Origin: Brevundimonas sp. SORGH_AS_0993
GTDB lineage: Bacteria; Pseudomonadota; Alphaproteobacteria; Caulobacterales; Caulobacteraceae
Reading direction: 5' to 3'
Assembly: GCF_030818545.1 (NCBI RefSeq)
Contig: NZ_JAUTAH010000001.1
Location: forward strand, 687,001 to 751,000
DNA: 64,000 nucleotides
A model generated the notes under the pieces. It was given only the letters and a program-made list of their open reading frames with translations, ran no database searches and was not told the DNA's origin. Shown in pieces: positions 27,025 through 35,297 of the stretch. Positions within the stretch are counted from its first letter, which is position 1. Each line of letters starts with the position of its first letter. The position numbers and the translations under genes were made by a program.

Positions 27025-27064
27025 AAAAAGGCCGGACGATCGCTCGTCCGGCCTTTCGTTTTTA
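27025..27064. terminator. Bidirectional intrinsic terminator between tatC and glnA
   Basis: A 13-bp perfect stem (AAAGGCCGGACGA at 27027-27039, its complement at 27044-27056) with the 4-nt loop TCGC is flanked by A-rich sequence on the left and CGTTTTTA on the right. Read on plus it ends tatABC with a T run; read on minus it ends glnBA with TTTTT. This is the clearest terminator in the window. Confidence 0.93.
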
Positions 27065-27078
27065 GACTGATCCGGGGA

Positions 27079-28485
27079 TCAGCAGCTATAGTACATGTCG
27101 AACTCGACCGGGTGCGGATGCAGTTGCAGGCGGGCGACTTCTTCTTCCTTCAGCGCGATGTAGGCGTCGATGAAGTCGTCGTCCATGACGCCGCCCTTCT
27201 TGAGGAAGGCGCGGTCCTTGTCGAGGTTCTCCAGGGCTTCCTTCAGCGAGCCGCAGACCTCGGGGATCGAGCCGCGTTCTTCCGGCGGCAGGTCGTAGAG
27301 GTTCTTGTCGGCGGGCGCGCCCGGGTCGATGCGGTTCTCGATGCCGTCCAGGCCCGCCATCAGCAGGGCCACGAAGGTCAGATAGGGGTTGCCCATCGGA
27401 TCGGGGAAGCGGGCTTCCAGACGCTTGGCCTTGGGCGACGAGACGTGCGGAATGCGGATCGAGGCCGAACGGTTGCGCGCCGAATAGGCCAGTTTCACCG
27501 GCGCCTCATAGCCCGGCACCAGACGCTTGTAGCTGTTGGTGGTCGAGTTGGAGAAGGCGTTGATGGCCTTGGCGTGTTTGATGATGCCGCCGATGTACCA
27601 CAGACACTCCTGCGACAGGCCGGCGTATTTGTCGCCGGCGAACAGCGGCTTGCCGTCGCGCCAGATCGACTGGTGAACGTGCATGCCCGAGCCGTTGTCG
27701 CCGAACATGGGCTTGGCCATGAAGGTCGCGGTCTTGCCATAGGCGGCGGCGACGTTGTGGATGACGTATTTGTAGAGCTGCAGACGGTCGGCCATGGTCA
27801 GCAGGTCCGAGAACTTCAGACCCAGTTCGTGCTGGGCCGGCGCCACCTCGTGGTGGTGCTTCTCGGGCTGCAGGCCCAGATCGCGCATGACCCCCAGCAT
27901 CTCGCCGCGCAGGTCCTGGCCGCTGTCGACCGGGTTGACCGGGAAATAGCCGCCCTTCGGCCCAGGGCGGTGGCCCATGTTGCCCTCGGAATACTCCGAG
28001 CCCGTGTTGGCCGGCAGTTCCGTCGAATCGTAGGCGTAGCCGGTGTCATGCGGCTGGGTCGACCAGCGCACGTCGTCGAAGATGAAGAACTCGGCTTCCG
28101 GGCCGAAATAGACCGCGTCGCCCACGCCCGAAGACTGGACATAGGCCAGGGCCTTCTTGGCCATGGAGCGGCTGTCGCGGTTGTAGGGTTCGCCGGTGTC
28201 GGGGTTCAGCACGTCGCAGAAGAGGAACATCGTCTTCTGCTGATAGAAGGGGTCGATGTAGGCCGTGGTCAGGTCCGGCTTCAGCAGCATGTCGGACTCG
28301 TTGATGGCCTTCCAGCCGGCGATCGACGAGCCGTCGAACATCGTGCCTTCGTTCAGGAAGTCTTCGTCGACCAGGTCGATGTCGAAGGTGACGTGCTGCA
28401 GCTTGCCGCGCGTGTCGGTGAAGCGAATGTCGACGTATTCGACCTCGTTCTCCTTGATCTCTTTAAGGATCTTGCTGGCGCTCAT
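27079..28485 (-). CDS. glnA: Glutamine synthetase, type I
   Basis: The 468-residue enzyme joins ammonia and glutamate with ATP to make glutamine. Family marks include [17 protein letters not shown] (residues about 18-34), [11 protein letters not shown], the ATP site [18 protein letters not shown] (about 258-275), and the adenylylation loop [10 protein letters not shown] with the target Tyr near residue 397. The presence of that Tyr and the PII gene immediately upstream (glnB, 85-bp gap) indicates nitrogen control by adenylylation through PII. The length and order glnB-glnA are standard for alphaproteobacteria. Confidence 0.96.
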   Translation of the reverse strand: MSASKILKEIKENEVEYVDIRFTDTRGKLQHVTFDIDLVDEDFLNEGTMFDGSSIAGWKAINESDMLLKPDLTTAYIDPFYQQKTMFLFCDVLNPDTGEPYNRDSRSMAKKALAYVQSSGVGDAVYFGPEAEFFIFDDVRWSTQPHDTGYAYDSTELPANTGSEYSEGNMGHRPGPKGGYFPVNPVDSGQDLRGEMLGVMRDLGLQPEKHHHEVAPAQHELGLKFSDLLTMADRLQLYKYVIHNVAAAYGKTATFMAKPMFGDNGSGMHVHQSIWRDGKPLFAGDKYAGLSQECLWYIGGIIKHAKAINAFSNSTTNSYKRLVPGYEAPVKLAYSARNRSASIRIPHVSSPKAKRLEARFPDPMGNPYLTFVALLMAGLDGIENRIDPGAPADKNLYDLPPEERGSIPEVCGSLKEALENLDKDRAFLKKGGVMDDDFIDAYIALKEEEVARLQLHPHPVEFDMYYSC

Positions 28486-28570
28486 TCTCGTGGGTCCTGT
28501 TCTTGGTCGTTTCTGGGGAGGTGCCCGACCGACGACCCAGGGGCCGAGGCCGGGGAGGGGGTAGTCGCGA

Positions 28571-28936
<366 letters not shown>

Positions 28937-29024
28937 TCAACGGCGCTCGGGCGGGAATGGGACACGCCAAGGCCGCTGAAAGCAAGCGGTTTTCGCACAA
29001 GAAACACGGATTGTCGGGGCTCTG

Positions 29025-29093
29025 ATGATTGAAACCAACGATCCGGCGATCTGGCGCAATTTTCTGCCCTGGCCGGGGCCTGACACGCACTAG
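29025..29093 (+). other. N-terminal fragment of nnrD ended by an in-frame amber codon
   Basis: ATG 29025 opens a 22-codon frame (ending LPWPGPDTH) that stops at TAG 29091-29093 and continues in the same frame as HTRGRLVVVSG into the nnrD gene. Family members read H-K-H at this point, so the TAG replaces an expected AAG. The fragment is therefore interpreted as the true start of nnrD, separated from the rest by one nonsense change. Confidence 0.65.
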
Positions 29094-29117
29094 CATACGC
29101 GGGGACGGCTGGTCGTC

Positions 29118-29861
29118 GTGTCGGGCCGGGCGCACCAGACGGGCGCCGCGCGGCTGGCGGCGCGGGCCGGTCTGCGGATTGGCGCGGGCGTGGTGCGAAT
29201 CCTGTGTCCGCCGGACGCGGCCCCGGTTATCGCGCCGGCGATCGAGGCCGTCATGCTGACGCCGTTCGGTTCGGCCGACGCCTTGGGCCGCGAGGTCGAG
29301 ACGGCGGACGCCGTCGTCATCGGACCGGCCGCCGGGCTGGACGACGCGACGGTCCTGAATCTGCAGGCCGTGGCGCTGAGCGGCGCGGTGCTGGTCATCG
29401 ACGCCGACGCCCTGACGATGTTCAAGGATCGCAGCGCGGAACTGTTCGCCCTTCTGGACCGCGACGACGTCCTGACCCCGCACGAGGGCGAGTTCGAGCG
29501 GCTGTTTCCCGGCCTGCTGGCCCAGGGGCGCGACACGGCGGCCCTGGAAGCCGCCAGACGCGCCCAGGCCGTGGTCGTGCTGAAGGGCGCGGAGACGATC
29601 ATCGCATCGCCCGACGGTCGTATCCGCAAAAACCCCAACGGCTCGCCCTGGCTGGCGACCGCCGGGTCCGGCGACGTCCTGGCCGGGATGATCGGCGGCC
29701 TGATCGCCCAGCGGATGTCCAGTTTCGACGCCGCCAGCGCCGCAGTCTGGCTGCACAGCGAGACCGCGGCGGTGTTCGGGCCCGGCCTGATCTCAGAAGA
29801 CCTGCCTGAAACCCTGCCGAAGGTCTTGAGAGCGCTATGGATTCAGAATCTGCCTCAATGA
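29118..29861 (+). CDS. nnrD: ADP-dependent NAD(P)H-hydrate dehydratase, N-terminally interrupted
   Basis: The open part encodes 247 residues if translation begins at GTG 29118. It has the ribokinase-like dehydratase fold: ARAGLRIGAGVVRI, VIDADALTMF, the substrate loop TPHEGEFERLFPG (about 115-127) and the anion hole/catalytic motif TAGSGDVLAGMIGGLIAQ (about 178-195). The enzyme repairs damaged S-NAD(P)HX using ADP. An in-frame TAG at 29091-29093 cuts off the first 22 codons, and the GTG start loses the first beta strand (RGRLVVV). It may be a pseudogene, or translated by reinitiation (GGGGACGG lies upstream of the GTG). The epimerase domain (NnrE) is not fused here. Confidence 0.75.
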   Translation: MSGRAHQTGAARLAARAGLRIGAGVVRILCPPDAAPVIAPAIEAVMLTPFGSADALGREVETADAVVIGPAAGLDDATVLNLQAVALSGAVLVIDADALTMFKDRSAELFALLDRDDVLTPHEGEFERLFPGLLAQGRDTAALEAARRAQAVVVLKGAETIIASPDGRIRKNPNGSPWLATAGSGDVLAGMIGGLIAQRMSSFDAASAAVWLHSETAAVFGPGLISEDLPETLPKVLRALWIQNLPQ

Positions 29862-29933
29862 AGTCGACACGATATTTCGCATAATATATCTTAGGCGACA
29901 AATGGCTGTGAGTTTCTAACGGCTCTGGGGTTT

Positions 29934-30884
29934 CTAACCGTCGTCGCCCTGTCGCGCGCCAATGTGGTCCAGGCCGCGCTGGCGGGCGATTTCGACCTGG
30001 CGCTGGCGCTCGGCGTAGCGTGCGCGCTGGTCGGCGTCGCGTGCGGACCAGCATTGTTCGCAACTGACGCCCTCCACATAATGCGGCGACGCGCGCCCGG
30101 CGGCGTCGACCGGCATGCGACAGGCCCTGCACAGGCTGTGGTCGCCCGGCGTCAGGCCGTGGCCGACCGAGACGCGCTCATCAAAAACGAAGCATTCGCC
30201 GCGCCATAGGCTGTCTGCCTCATCCATAGTCTCAAGATAGTTCAGAATGCCGCCCTGAAGATGGTAAACGGCCTCCACGCCCTCGGACTTGAGGAAGGCC
30301 GTGGATTTTTCGCAGCGGATGCCGCCGGTGCAGTACATGGCGACGCGCTTGGGTCGACGGGCCTCCAGCAGGGCCTGGCCCTCGGTGCGGAACCAGTCGG
30401 GAAAGTCGCGGAAACTGTCGGTGTCGGGCTGCACCGCCCCTTCGAAGGCGCCGATGCGGCCCTCGTAGGTATTGCGCGTATCGATCACCAGGGTCTCGGG
30501 ATCGGCGATCAGGGCGTTCCAGTCGGCCGGCGAGACATAGGCGCCGGCGTTCGTCGCCGGATCAAGGTCCGGCTGGCCCATGGTGACGATCTCGGACTTG
30601 ATGCGGACCTTCAGACGCAGGAACGGCGGCGTGTCAGCCCAGGCGTATTTGACCTCCAGCGCGTCGAAGCCCGGCATGGCGCGGATGCCAGCCACGACCG
30701 CGTCGACGCCGGCCTGGGGGCCAGCAATGGTGCCGTTCAGGCCCTCGCGGGCGACCAGAAGGGTTCCCCTCGCCTCGCCCGCCTCGCACAGCTTCTGAAG
30801 GCGCGCCCTGACGGCTTCGCAATCCGACACGACGGCGAACCGATAGAGGGCGGCGATCCTGTAGGGGCCGTGGGGGGATGACAT
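29934..30884 (-). CDS. trhO: Oxygen-dependent tRNA uridine(34) hydroxylase, rhodanese-type
   Basis: The 316-residue protein has an N-terminal ferredoxin-like domain (YRIAALYRF... LLVAREGLNGTIAG, residues about 8-60), a central rhodanese domain with DTRNTYEGRIGAFEGA and the active-site loop MYCTGGIRCEKSTAFL (about 178-193), and a C-terminal Cys-rich region (CRACRMP, CEQCW) that may bind zinc. TrhO hydroxylates U34 of tRNAs with O2, the first step to cmo5U/mo5U. The ATG at 30884 has a strong GGAGG site 5 nt upstream; earlier in-frame ATGs would run into the tRNA-Arg gene. It converges on nnrD. Confidence 0.92.
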   Translation of the reverse strand: MSSPHGPYRIAALYRFAVVSDCEAVRARLQKLCEAGEARGTLLVAREGLNGTIAGPQAGVDAVVAGIRAMPGFDALEVKYAWADTPPFLRLKVRIKSEIVTMGQPDLDPATNAGAYVSPADWNALIADPETLVIDTRNTYEGRIGAFEGAVQPDTDSFRDFPDWFRTEGQALLEARRPKRVAMYCTGGIRCEKSTAFLKSEGVEAVYHLQGGILNYLETMDEADSLWRGECFVFDERVSVGHGLTPGDHSLCRACRMPVDAAGRASPHYVEGVSCEQCWSARDADQRARYAERQRQVEIARQRGLDHIGARQGDDG

Positions 30885-30914
30885 CGAACCTCCGGGGCCG
30901 AGCGTCATGAAGCC

Positions 30915-30991
30915 TGGCGCGCCCTGCAGGACTCGAACCTGCAACATCCCGCTTAGAAGGCGGGTGCTCTATCCGGTTGAGCTAAGGGCGC
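30915..30991 (-). tRNA. tRNA-Arg (anticodon TCT)
   Basis: On the minus strand a full cloverleaf is readable: acceptor GCGCCCT/AGGGCGC, D-arm with AGCTCAACCGGATAGAGC, anticodon stem CCCGC/GCGGG around loop CTTCTAA (anticodon TCT), T-arm GCAGG-TTCGAGT-CCTGC, discriminator G and encoded CCA. It decodes AGA. It lies just upstream of trhO and downstream of the complex I subunit gene. Confidence 0.95.
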
Positions 30992-31003
30992 CGTGAACGC
31001 CGG

Positions 31004-31309
31004 TCAGTGCGTCCAGGGTTGCTTGCGGTTGGTGGCGAAGTTGTCGGCATAGGCCTTGATGATGACCGGCGGATCGTTCGGCTCATGCAGACGGAAGGGA
31101 ATGCCGTGGCGTTCGGCGTAGGCGACCGCCTCTTCCTTGGTTTCGAAGGACAGACGGACCTGGCCGTTCATGTCGGTGGAGCTGGTCCAGCCCATCAACG
31201 GATCCAGGGTGCGGGCCGAAGCCGGTTCGAACTCCAGGCGCCAATCGCGGCTCTTGGCCTTGCCCGACTGCATCGCGGTCTTGGCCGGGCGGTAGATGCG
31301 GGCGAGCAT
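31004..31309 (-). CDS. NDUFS4-like ETC complex I subunit
   Basis: The 101-residue protein matches the ETC complex I conserved-region family (NDUFS4, 18-kDa subunit), an accessory subunit shared by alphaproteobacterial and mitochondrial NADH dehydrogenase. Recognisable parts are ARIYRPAKTAMQSGKAK at the N-terminus, WRLEFEPASAR, DPLMGWTSSTDM and LSFETKEEAVAYAERHG. It is soluble and probably binds the peripheral arm of complex I. It is encoded alone between two tRNA genes, away from the nuo operon, which is usual in this group. Confidence 0.92.
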   Translation of the reverse strand: MLARIYRPAKTAMQSGKAKSRDWRLEFEPASARTLDPLMGWTSSTDMNGQVRLSFETKEEAVAYAERHGIPFRLHEPNDPPVIIKAYADNFATNRKQPWTH

Positions 31310-31387
31310 GGCGGAATTCCCTAGCGATCCTCAGGTCCAAGACCCTGCCTTAACGCGCGCGGGACATGGAATCCAGCGGCCGTTCCT

Positions 31388-31464
<77 letters not shown>

Positions 31465-31509
31465 AACCGAACGGAGCGCTCTCTTGCCACTTCGGGCCGC
31501 GATCCGCAA

Positions 31510-31989
31510 TCAAGGCTTGAAATAATGATGCAAAACCCGGTCGCCGGCCTTGGCGCCGATCTGCTCGGCCATGCCGGCGCGTAGTTCCAAGACGCCGTTG
31601 ACCGCTCCGTTCGACGGAATGGGCGCTTCGGAGAAGGGCGTGGCGTGGCTGGCGATGGAGACGATTCGCCCCTGTGGATTGATATAGAGGATGTCGAGCG
31701 AACTGGGCGTGTTGCGCATCCAGAAGCTCTTTTCGCCGGCGGGTTCGCCCGGCCACTGGAACAGCATGCCGCGATCGTCGGCCAGCGGCGGGCGGAACAT
31801 CAGGCCCCGCTGACGCTCGCGCTCCTCATCCGCGATCTCGACCCAGAAGGCGTGCTCGCCCGAGGCGGTGACGACGGCCAGACGTTCCAGCGGCTGGCCG
31901 TCCGGCCCCATGGGCGCCTTGGCCGCACAGCCCGCCAGGGTCAACGCGGTCATGCAGGCCAGAACAAAACGTCTCGTCGCGCGGGTCAT
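31510..31989 (-). CDS. DUF192 family lipoprotein
   Basis: The 159-residue protein begins with a lipoprotein signal ([14 protein letters not shown], lipobox LAGC with Cys21). The DUF192 beta-barrel domain has [19 protein letters not shown] (about 50-68), the conserved [16 protein letters not shown] (about 88-103), and [20 protein letters not shown] near the C-terminus. Family members are small extracytoplasmic proteins of unknown biochemical role. It lies alone on the minus strand after the double cold-shock gene and before tRNA-Pro. Confidence 0.88.
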   Translation of the reverse strand: MTRATRRFVLACMTALTLAGCAAKAPMGPDGQPLERLAVVTASGEHAFWVEIADEERERQRGLMFRPPLADDRGMLFQWPGEPAGEKSFWMRNTPSSLDILYINPQGRIVSIASHATPFSEAPIPSNGAVNGVLELRAGMAEQIGAKAGDRVLHHYFKP

Positions 31990-32013
31990 TCGCCCCTCCT
32001 TGGGGCGCGCCGG

Positions 32014-32556
32014 TCAGCCGCCCGTTCTGATTTCCGCCACCACCAGCCCCTTGGGACCGCTGGCGAAGCGCACCCGAACCGGGTCGCCGGGCAGGAGATC
32101 GTCCAGGCCGCAGCGCCGCAGGGTTTCGATATGGACGAAGATATCCCCGGCCTGGCCGTCACGCACGACGAATCCGTAGCCCTTCGCCCGATTGAACCAT
32201 TTGACCACGGCGGGCTCCAGCATGCCGTCCTGGGCGGACACCGGCGAAGACGTGACGGCGTCGGGGCGGCGAGAGGGCCCCGCGGCCTCCCCCTGCCCCA
32301 GGTCCAGGATTTCGATGGCCTGCCAACCCTTCTGGCGTTTGACGCAGCGGCAGGTGATGGGCGCGCCCTCGGCCGCCGTCTCGCGGCCCGTTTCGCGCAG
32401 GCTGGAAACGTGCAGAAGCACGTCGCGCAGCTCGGTCAAGGTCGGATCGTCCGGGACGATGAAGCCGTAGCCCTTCGTCGGATCGAACCACTTCACGCGC
32501 CCGACGACGTGGACGGTTTCGACCGCCTCTATCGAATAGTCTGACAACACAAGCAC
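32014..32556 (-). CDS. Tandem cold-shock-domain protein (CspD-like, two CSDs)
   Basis: The 180-residue protein holds two cold-shock domains. The first has [19 protein letters not shown] (about 17-35) with RNP1; the second has [18 protein letters not shown] (about 116-133) and DIFVHIETL (RNP2). Tandem CSD proteins of Caulobacterales are associated with stationary phase. They bind single-stranded nucleic acid. The start is uncertain: GTG 32556 follows a GGAGGGAG site at 9-nt spacing; GTG 32550 or TTG 32547 are alternatives, and a GTG at 32598 is poorer. A proline/serine-rich linker separates the domains. Confidence 0.85.
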   Translation of the reverse strand: MLVLSDYSIEAVETVHVVGRVKWFDPTKGYGFIVPDDPTLTELRDVLLHVSSLRETGRETAAEGAPITCRCVKRQKGWQAIEILDLGQGEAAGPSRRPDAVTSSPVSAQDGMLEPAVVKWFNRAKGYGFVVRDGQAGDIFVHIETLRRCGLDDLLPGDPVRVRFASGPKGLVVAEIRTGG

Positions 32557-32745
32557 CCCCGTCCGCTCCCTCCACGGACTCGGCGGTATGTTTAACACCG
32601 TTCCGCGAACTTATGGAAAGGGGGAATTGCGTCAAATCGGGACAGATCGCCCAAAACGCGACGGCGAAACAACCAGACGGTCGATGCGGAAGCGATCGGA
32701 GAATGCTCAGGCGGCCGGGCGGCGCGACCTGAAATCTTCCGGCGC

Positions 32746-32820
32746 TGGCAGTCCCTAGGGGAATCGAACCCCTCTTTTCAGGTTGAAAACCTGACGTCCT
32801 AACCGATAGACGAAGGGACC
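32746..32820 (-). tRNA. tRNA-Glu (anticodon TTC)
   Basis: Minus-strand cloverleaf: acceptor GGTCCCT pairing with AGGGACT (one G-U at the end), D-arm GTCTATCGGTTAGGAC, anticodon stem TCAGG/CCTGA around loop TTTTCAA (anticodon TTC), T-arm GGGG-TTCGATT-CCCC, discriminator G and encoded CCA. It is the tRNA that also supplies glutamate decoding of GAA/GAG. Confidence 0.94.
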
Positions 32821-32917
32821 GCTGCGCGGGAGAGCCGGCGATATAGCCGCGCCCTTTCGGGGGCGCAAGCCGGGATTTCGAGTTTTTTCGACCGGGAACG
32901 GATCGCGGCGCGGGCGC

Positions 32918-34729
32918 TCAGACCATGCGCGGATCGGCGACATCCTCGATCTCGAACTGGACGCCGCGCCGTCCGTTCCAGTCGTCGGCTTTCAGGCGCC
33001 CGGCGACGTTCAGCCCCCCCTGCCCCGACAACAGGGCCTGACCGACGGGCAGGTCGGCGCAGCGCCAGGCGACGGCCCGCACCGAGGCGCCGTCCGGCCC
33101 GACCAAACGACAGCGGACATGGCCGCCGTTCATCTGCACCGGCTCGCGCGCCTGAACGCCGGACACGGCGAAGACCGGCTCGGGATTGGCCGGACCGAAC
33201 GGAGCCAGGCGTTCGAAGGCGTCGAACAGGGCGCGGGTGGCCGCTGCGGGGTCGATCAGCGCGTCGATCTCCAGGGCGTCCAAGGCCACGGCCTGGACGC
33301 GCTCCTCGGCCATACGGGCGTTCAGGAAGGCGGTCAGTTCGGGAATGCGGCCGCCCTCGACCGTCAGGCCCGCGGCCATGGCGTGTCCGCCGCCAGCCAG
33401 CAGCACCTCGGCCTCCCAGGCGGCCTGAACCGCCCGCCCCAGGTTCATGCCTGGTTGCGACCGGCCCGATCCCTTGCCCAGACCCGTCACCGGATCGACA
33501 CCGATGACCACGACGGGCTTGCGCCAGCGTTCGCGCAGACGCCCGGCGACGATGCCGACGACCCCGGGGTGCCAGTCTTCGCCCGCCACGACCACGACGG
33601 CCGAATCGTCGGCATGGGCGCCCGTCGCCTCGACCTTGCGGACAGCCGCTTCCGTGACGGCGCGTTCGACCTCGCGGCGCGACAGGTTCAGGCCGTCCAG
33701 CTCGAGCGCCAGGGCCTCCGCTTCAGCCGGATCGTCGGTGGACAGAAGGCGCGCGCCCAGGTCCGAGCGCCCGATTCGCCCGCCGGCGTTGATGCGGGGG
33801 CCCAGGATGAAGCCGGCGTGATGGCTCTTGGCCGGACCGACCTCCGCGCCCGCCGCCGCCAGAAGCGCGCGCAGGCCGGGGTTCTTCCAGTCGCTCATGA
33901 CCTTCAGACCCAGGCCGGTCAGGGCGCGGTTGAATCCGGTCAGGCCGGTGACGTCGCAGATGGCGCCGAGAGCGGCCAGATCCAGCCACTGGCGAATGTC
34001 GGGTTCCGGCCGATTCGCGAACAGACCGCGCCGACGCCCCTCCCGGTTCAGGGCCGCCAGAAGCACGAAGACCACCCCCGCCGCCGCCAGATTGCCCTGG
34101 CCCGAGTTGCAGCCGGGACGGTTCGGATTGACGACCGCCAGGGCGTTGGGCGGCTCGGCGCGCATCAGGTGGTGATCGATGACGACGACATTCAGATGGA
34201 TGGCGGCGGCATGGGCCAGGGCCTCGTTGGCCGCCGCGCCGCAATCCACCGTCACGACCAGGTCGGCGCCTGCGGCCTTGAGCGTGTCGAAGGCCCTGGC
34301 GCTGGGGCCATAGCCTTCGGTCAGCCGGTCGGGAACATAGATGGGCAGTTCGGCGCCCATGGCCCGGAACCAGCGCACCAGAAGCGCTGCGCTGGAGGCC
34401 CCGTCCACGTCGTAGTCGGCGAAGACGTGGATCGACGCCCCGGCCTGGAGGGCGTCTACAATGGCTTCGGCCGCCCGATCCATGTCCATGAAGCTGGACG
34501 GATCGGGAAACAGGGCGCGCAGGGTCGGCGTCAGGAAGTCCGCCCCCTGGTCGGCCCGGACGCCGCGCGCGGCCAGGGCCCGCGCCAGCGGCTCTTCCAG
34601 CCCCAGCGTCTGCATATGGGCGCGGATGGTGGCGGCGTCGGCCGGACGCTGGGCCCAGGCACGGCCGGACAGCGACCGGGCCACGCCCAGGAATGCGTTC
34701 AGGGTCTTTGCGCCGCCGTCGTCCGCCAT
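32918..34729 (-). CDS. recJ: Single-stranded-DNA-specific exonuclease RecJ
   Basis: The 603-residue protein is a RecJ 5'-3' exonuclease. Conserved DHH-family motifs are visible: HVFADYDVDGASSAALL (motif I, about 100-116), VVTVDCGAAANEAL (about 157-170), VVVIDHHLM (DHH, about 179-187) and the DHHA1 part with EDWHPGVVGIVAGRL (about 386-400) and GGHAMAAGLTV. The C-terminal OB-fold (RCRLVGPDGASVRAVAW) is present. It degrades ssDNA in recombination and mismatch repair. ATG 34729 (MADDGGAKTLNAFLG) was chosen as the family-like start; sequence further upstream belongs to the next gene. Confidence 0.93.
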   Translation of the reverse strand: MADDGGAKTLNAFLGVARSLSGRAWAQRPADAATIRAHMQTLGLEEPLARALAARGVRADQGADFLTPTLRALFPDPSSFMDMDRAAEAIVDALQAGASIHVFADYDVDGASSAALLVRWFRAMGAELPIYVPDRLTEGYGPSARAFDTLKAAGADLVVTVDCGAAANEALAHAAAIHLNVVVIDHHLMRAEPPNALAVVNPNRPGCNSGQGNLAAAGVVFVLLAALNREGRRRGLFANRPEPDIRQWLDLAALGAICDVTGLTGFNRALTGLGLKVMSDWKNPGLRALLAAAGAEVGPAKSHHAGFILGPRINAGGRIGRSDLGARLLSTDDPAEAEALALELDGLNLSRREVERAVTEAAVRKVEATGAHADDSAVVVVAGEDWHPGVVGIVAGRLRERWRKPVVVIGVDPVTGLGKGSGRSQPGMNLGRAVQAAWEAEVLLAGGGHAMAAGLTVEGGRIPELTAFLNARMAEERVQAVALDALEIDALIDPAAATRALFDAFERLAPFGPANPEPVFAVSGVQAREPVQMNGGHVRCRLVGPDGASVRAVAWRCADLPVGQALLSGQGGLNVAGRLKADDWNGRRGVQFEIEDVADPRMV

Positions 34730-34769
34730 CACGGCATTGTCCCGGGATTCTCGTTTCCCGGCGACCGTT

Positions 34770-35219
34770 TCATCGCGGCGGGCGGCGGTCGATGGGCGGC
34801 GGCGCCTTGGCCCGGTCGCGCAGGGATCGGGCCAGGGCGTCGATGTCCGCCTGGCTCTGCACCGCATCGGGAGAAACGGGAACCGCCCCGACCCGCGCGC
34901 GGGTCTCGGCCGCCAGGGCCTCGGGATCGCCCAGGGTCCAGTCGATGCCGGAAACCTGACCGGCCAGGGTCGCCCCCTGCCCTTCCAGACCGGAGACGTT
35001 GGCGGCGATTCGGCTGGCCGGCGGCAGGGCCTCCGGCGCCGCGGGGAAATCGCTCCAGCGGGGGTAATGGCGGTTCGCCGCGACAAGGGCCTCGACCCGC
35101 GGGGCCAGAGGCGACGCCTCGTCGACCTTGGGCGCGAAGGCCGCCGCGCAGGCCGTCACGCACGGCAGCACGACGACGGCGGCGACCAGACCCATCTTTT
35201 TGCAAAACTGCGCGTTCAT
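34770..35219 (-). CDS. Hypothetical lipoprotein upstream of recJ
   Basis: The 149-residue protein has a lipoprotein-type signal (GLVAAVVVLPCVTAC, lipobox-like VTAC with Cys24) and a soluble domain rich in Ala, Pro and Asp (PRVEALVAANRHYPRWSDFPAAPEALPPAS, then helical GQVSGIDWTLGDPEALAAETRARV). The stop lies 40 bp before recJ on the same strand, so co-transcription is plausible. The segment YPRWSDFPAAP looks like a conserved motif of uncharacterised Caulobacterales lipoproteins. I do not know a function. The ATG at 35219 has an AG-rich site (CCTGAA... weak). Confidence 0.7.
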   Translation of the reverse strand: MNAQFCKKMGLVAAVVVLPCVTACAAAFAPKVDEASPLAPRVEALVAANRHYPRWSDFPAAPEALPPASRIAANVSGLEGQGATLAGQVSGIDWTLGDPEALAAETRARVGAVPVSPDAVQSQADIDALARSLRDRAKAPPPIDRRPPR

Positions 35220-35297
35220 TTCAGGGCTGGTCTTATGCCATCATCGCCGTCGGAGGAAGGGCGGACGAACCGACCCACCGGATACAGAGGCGAACAG

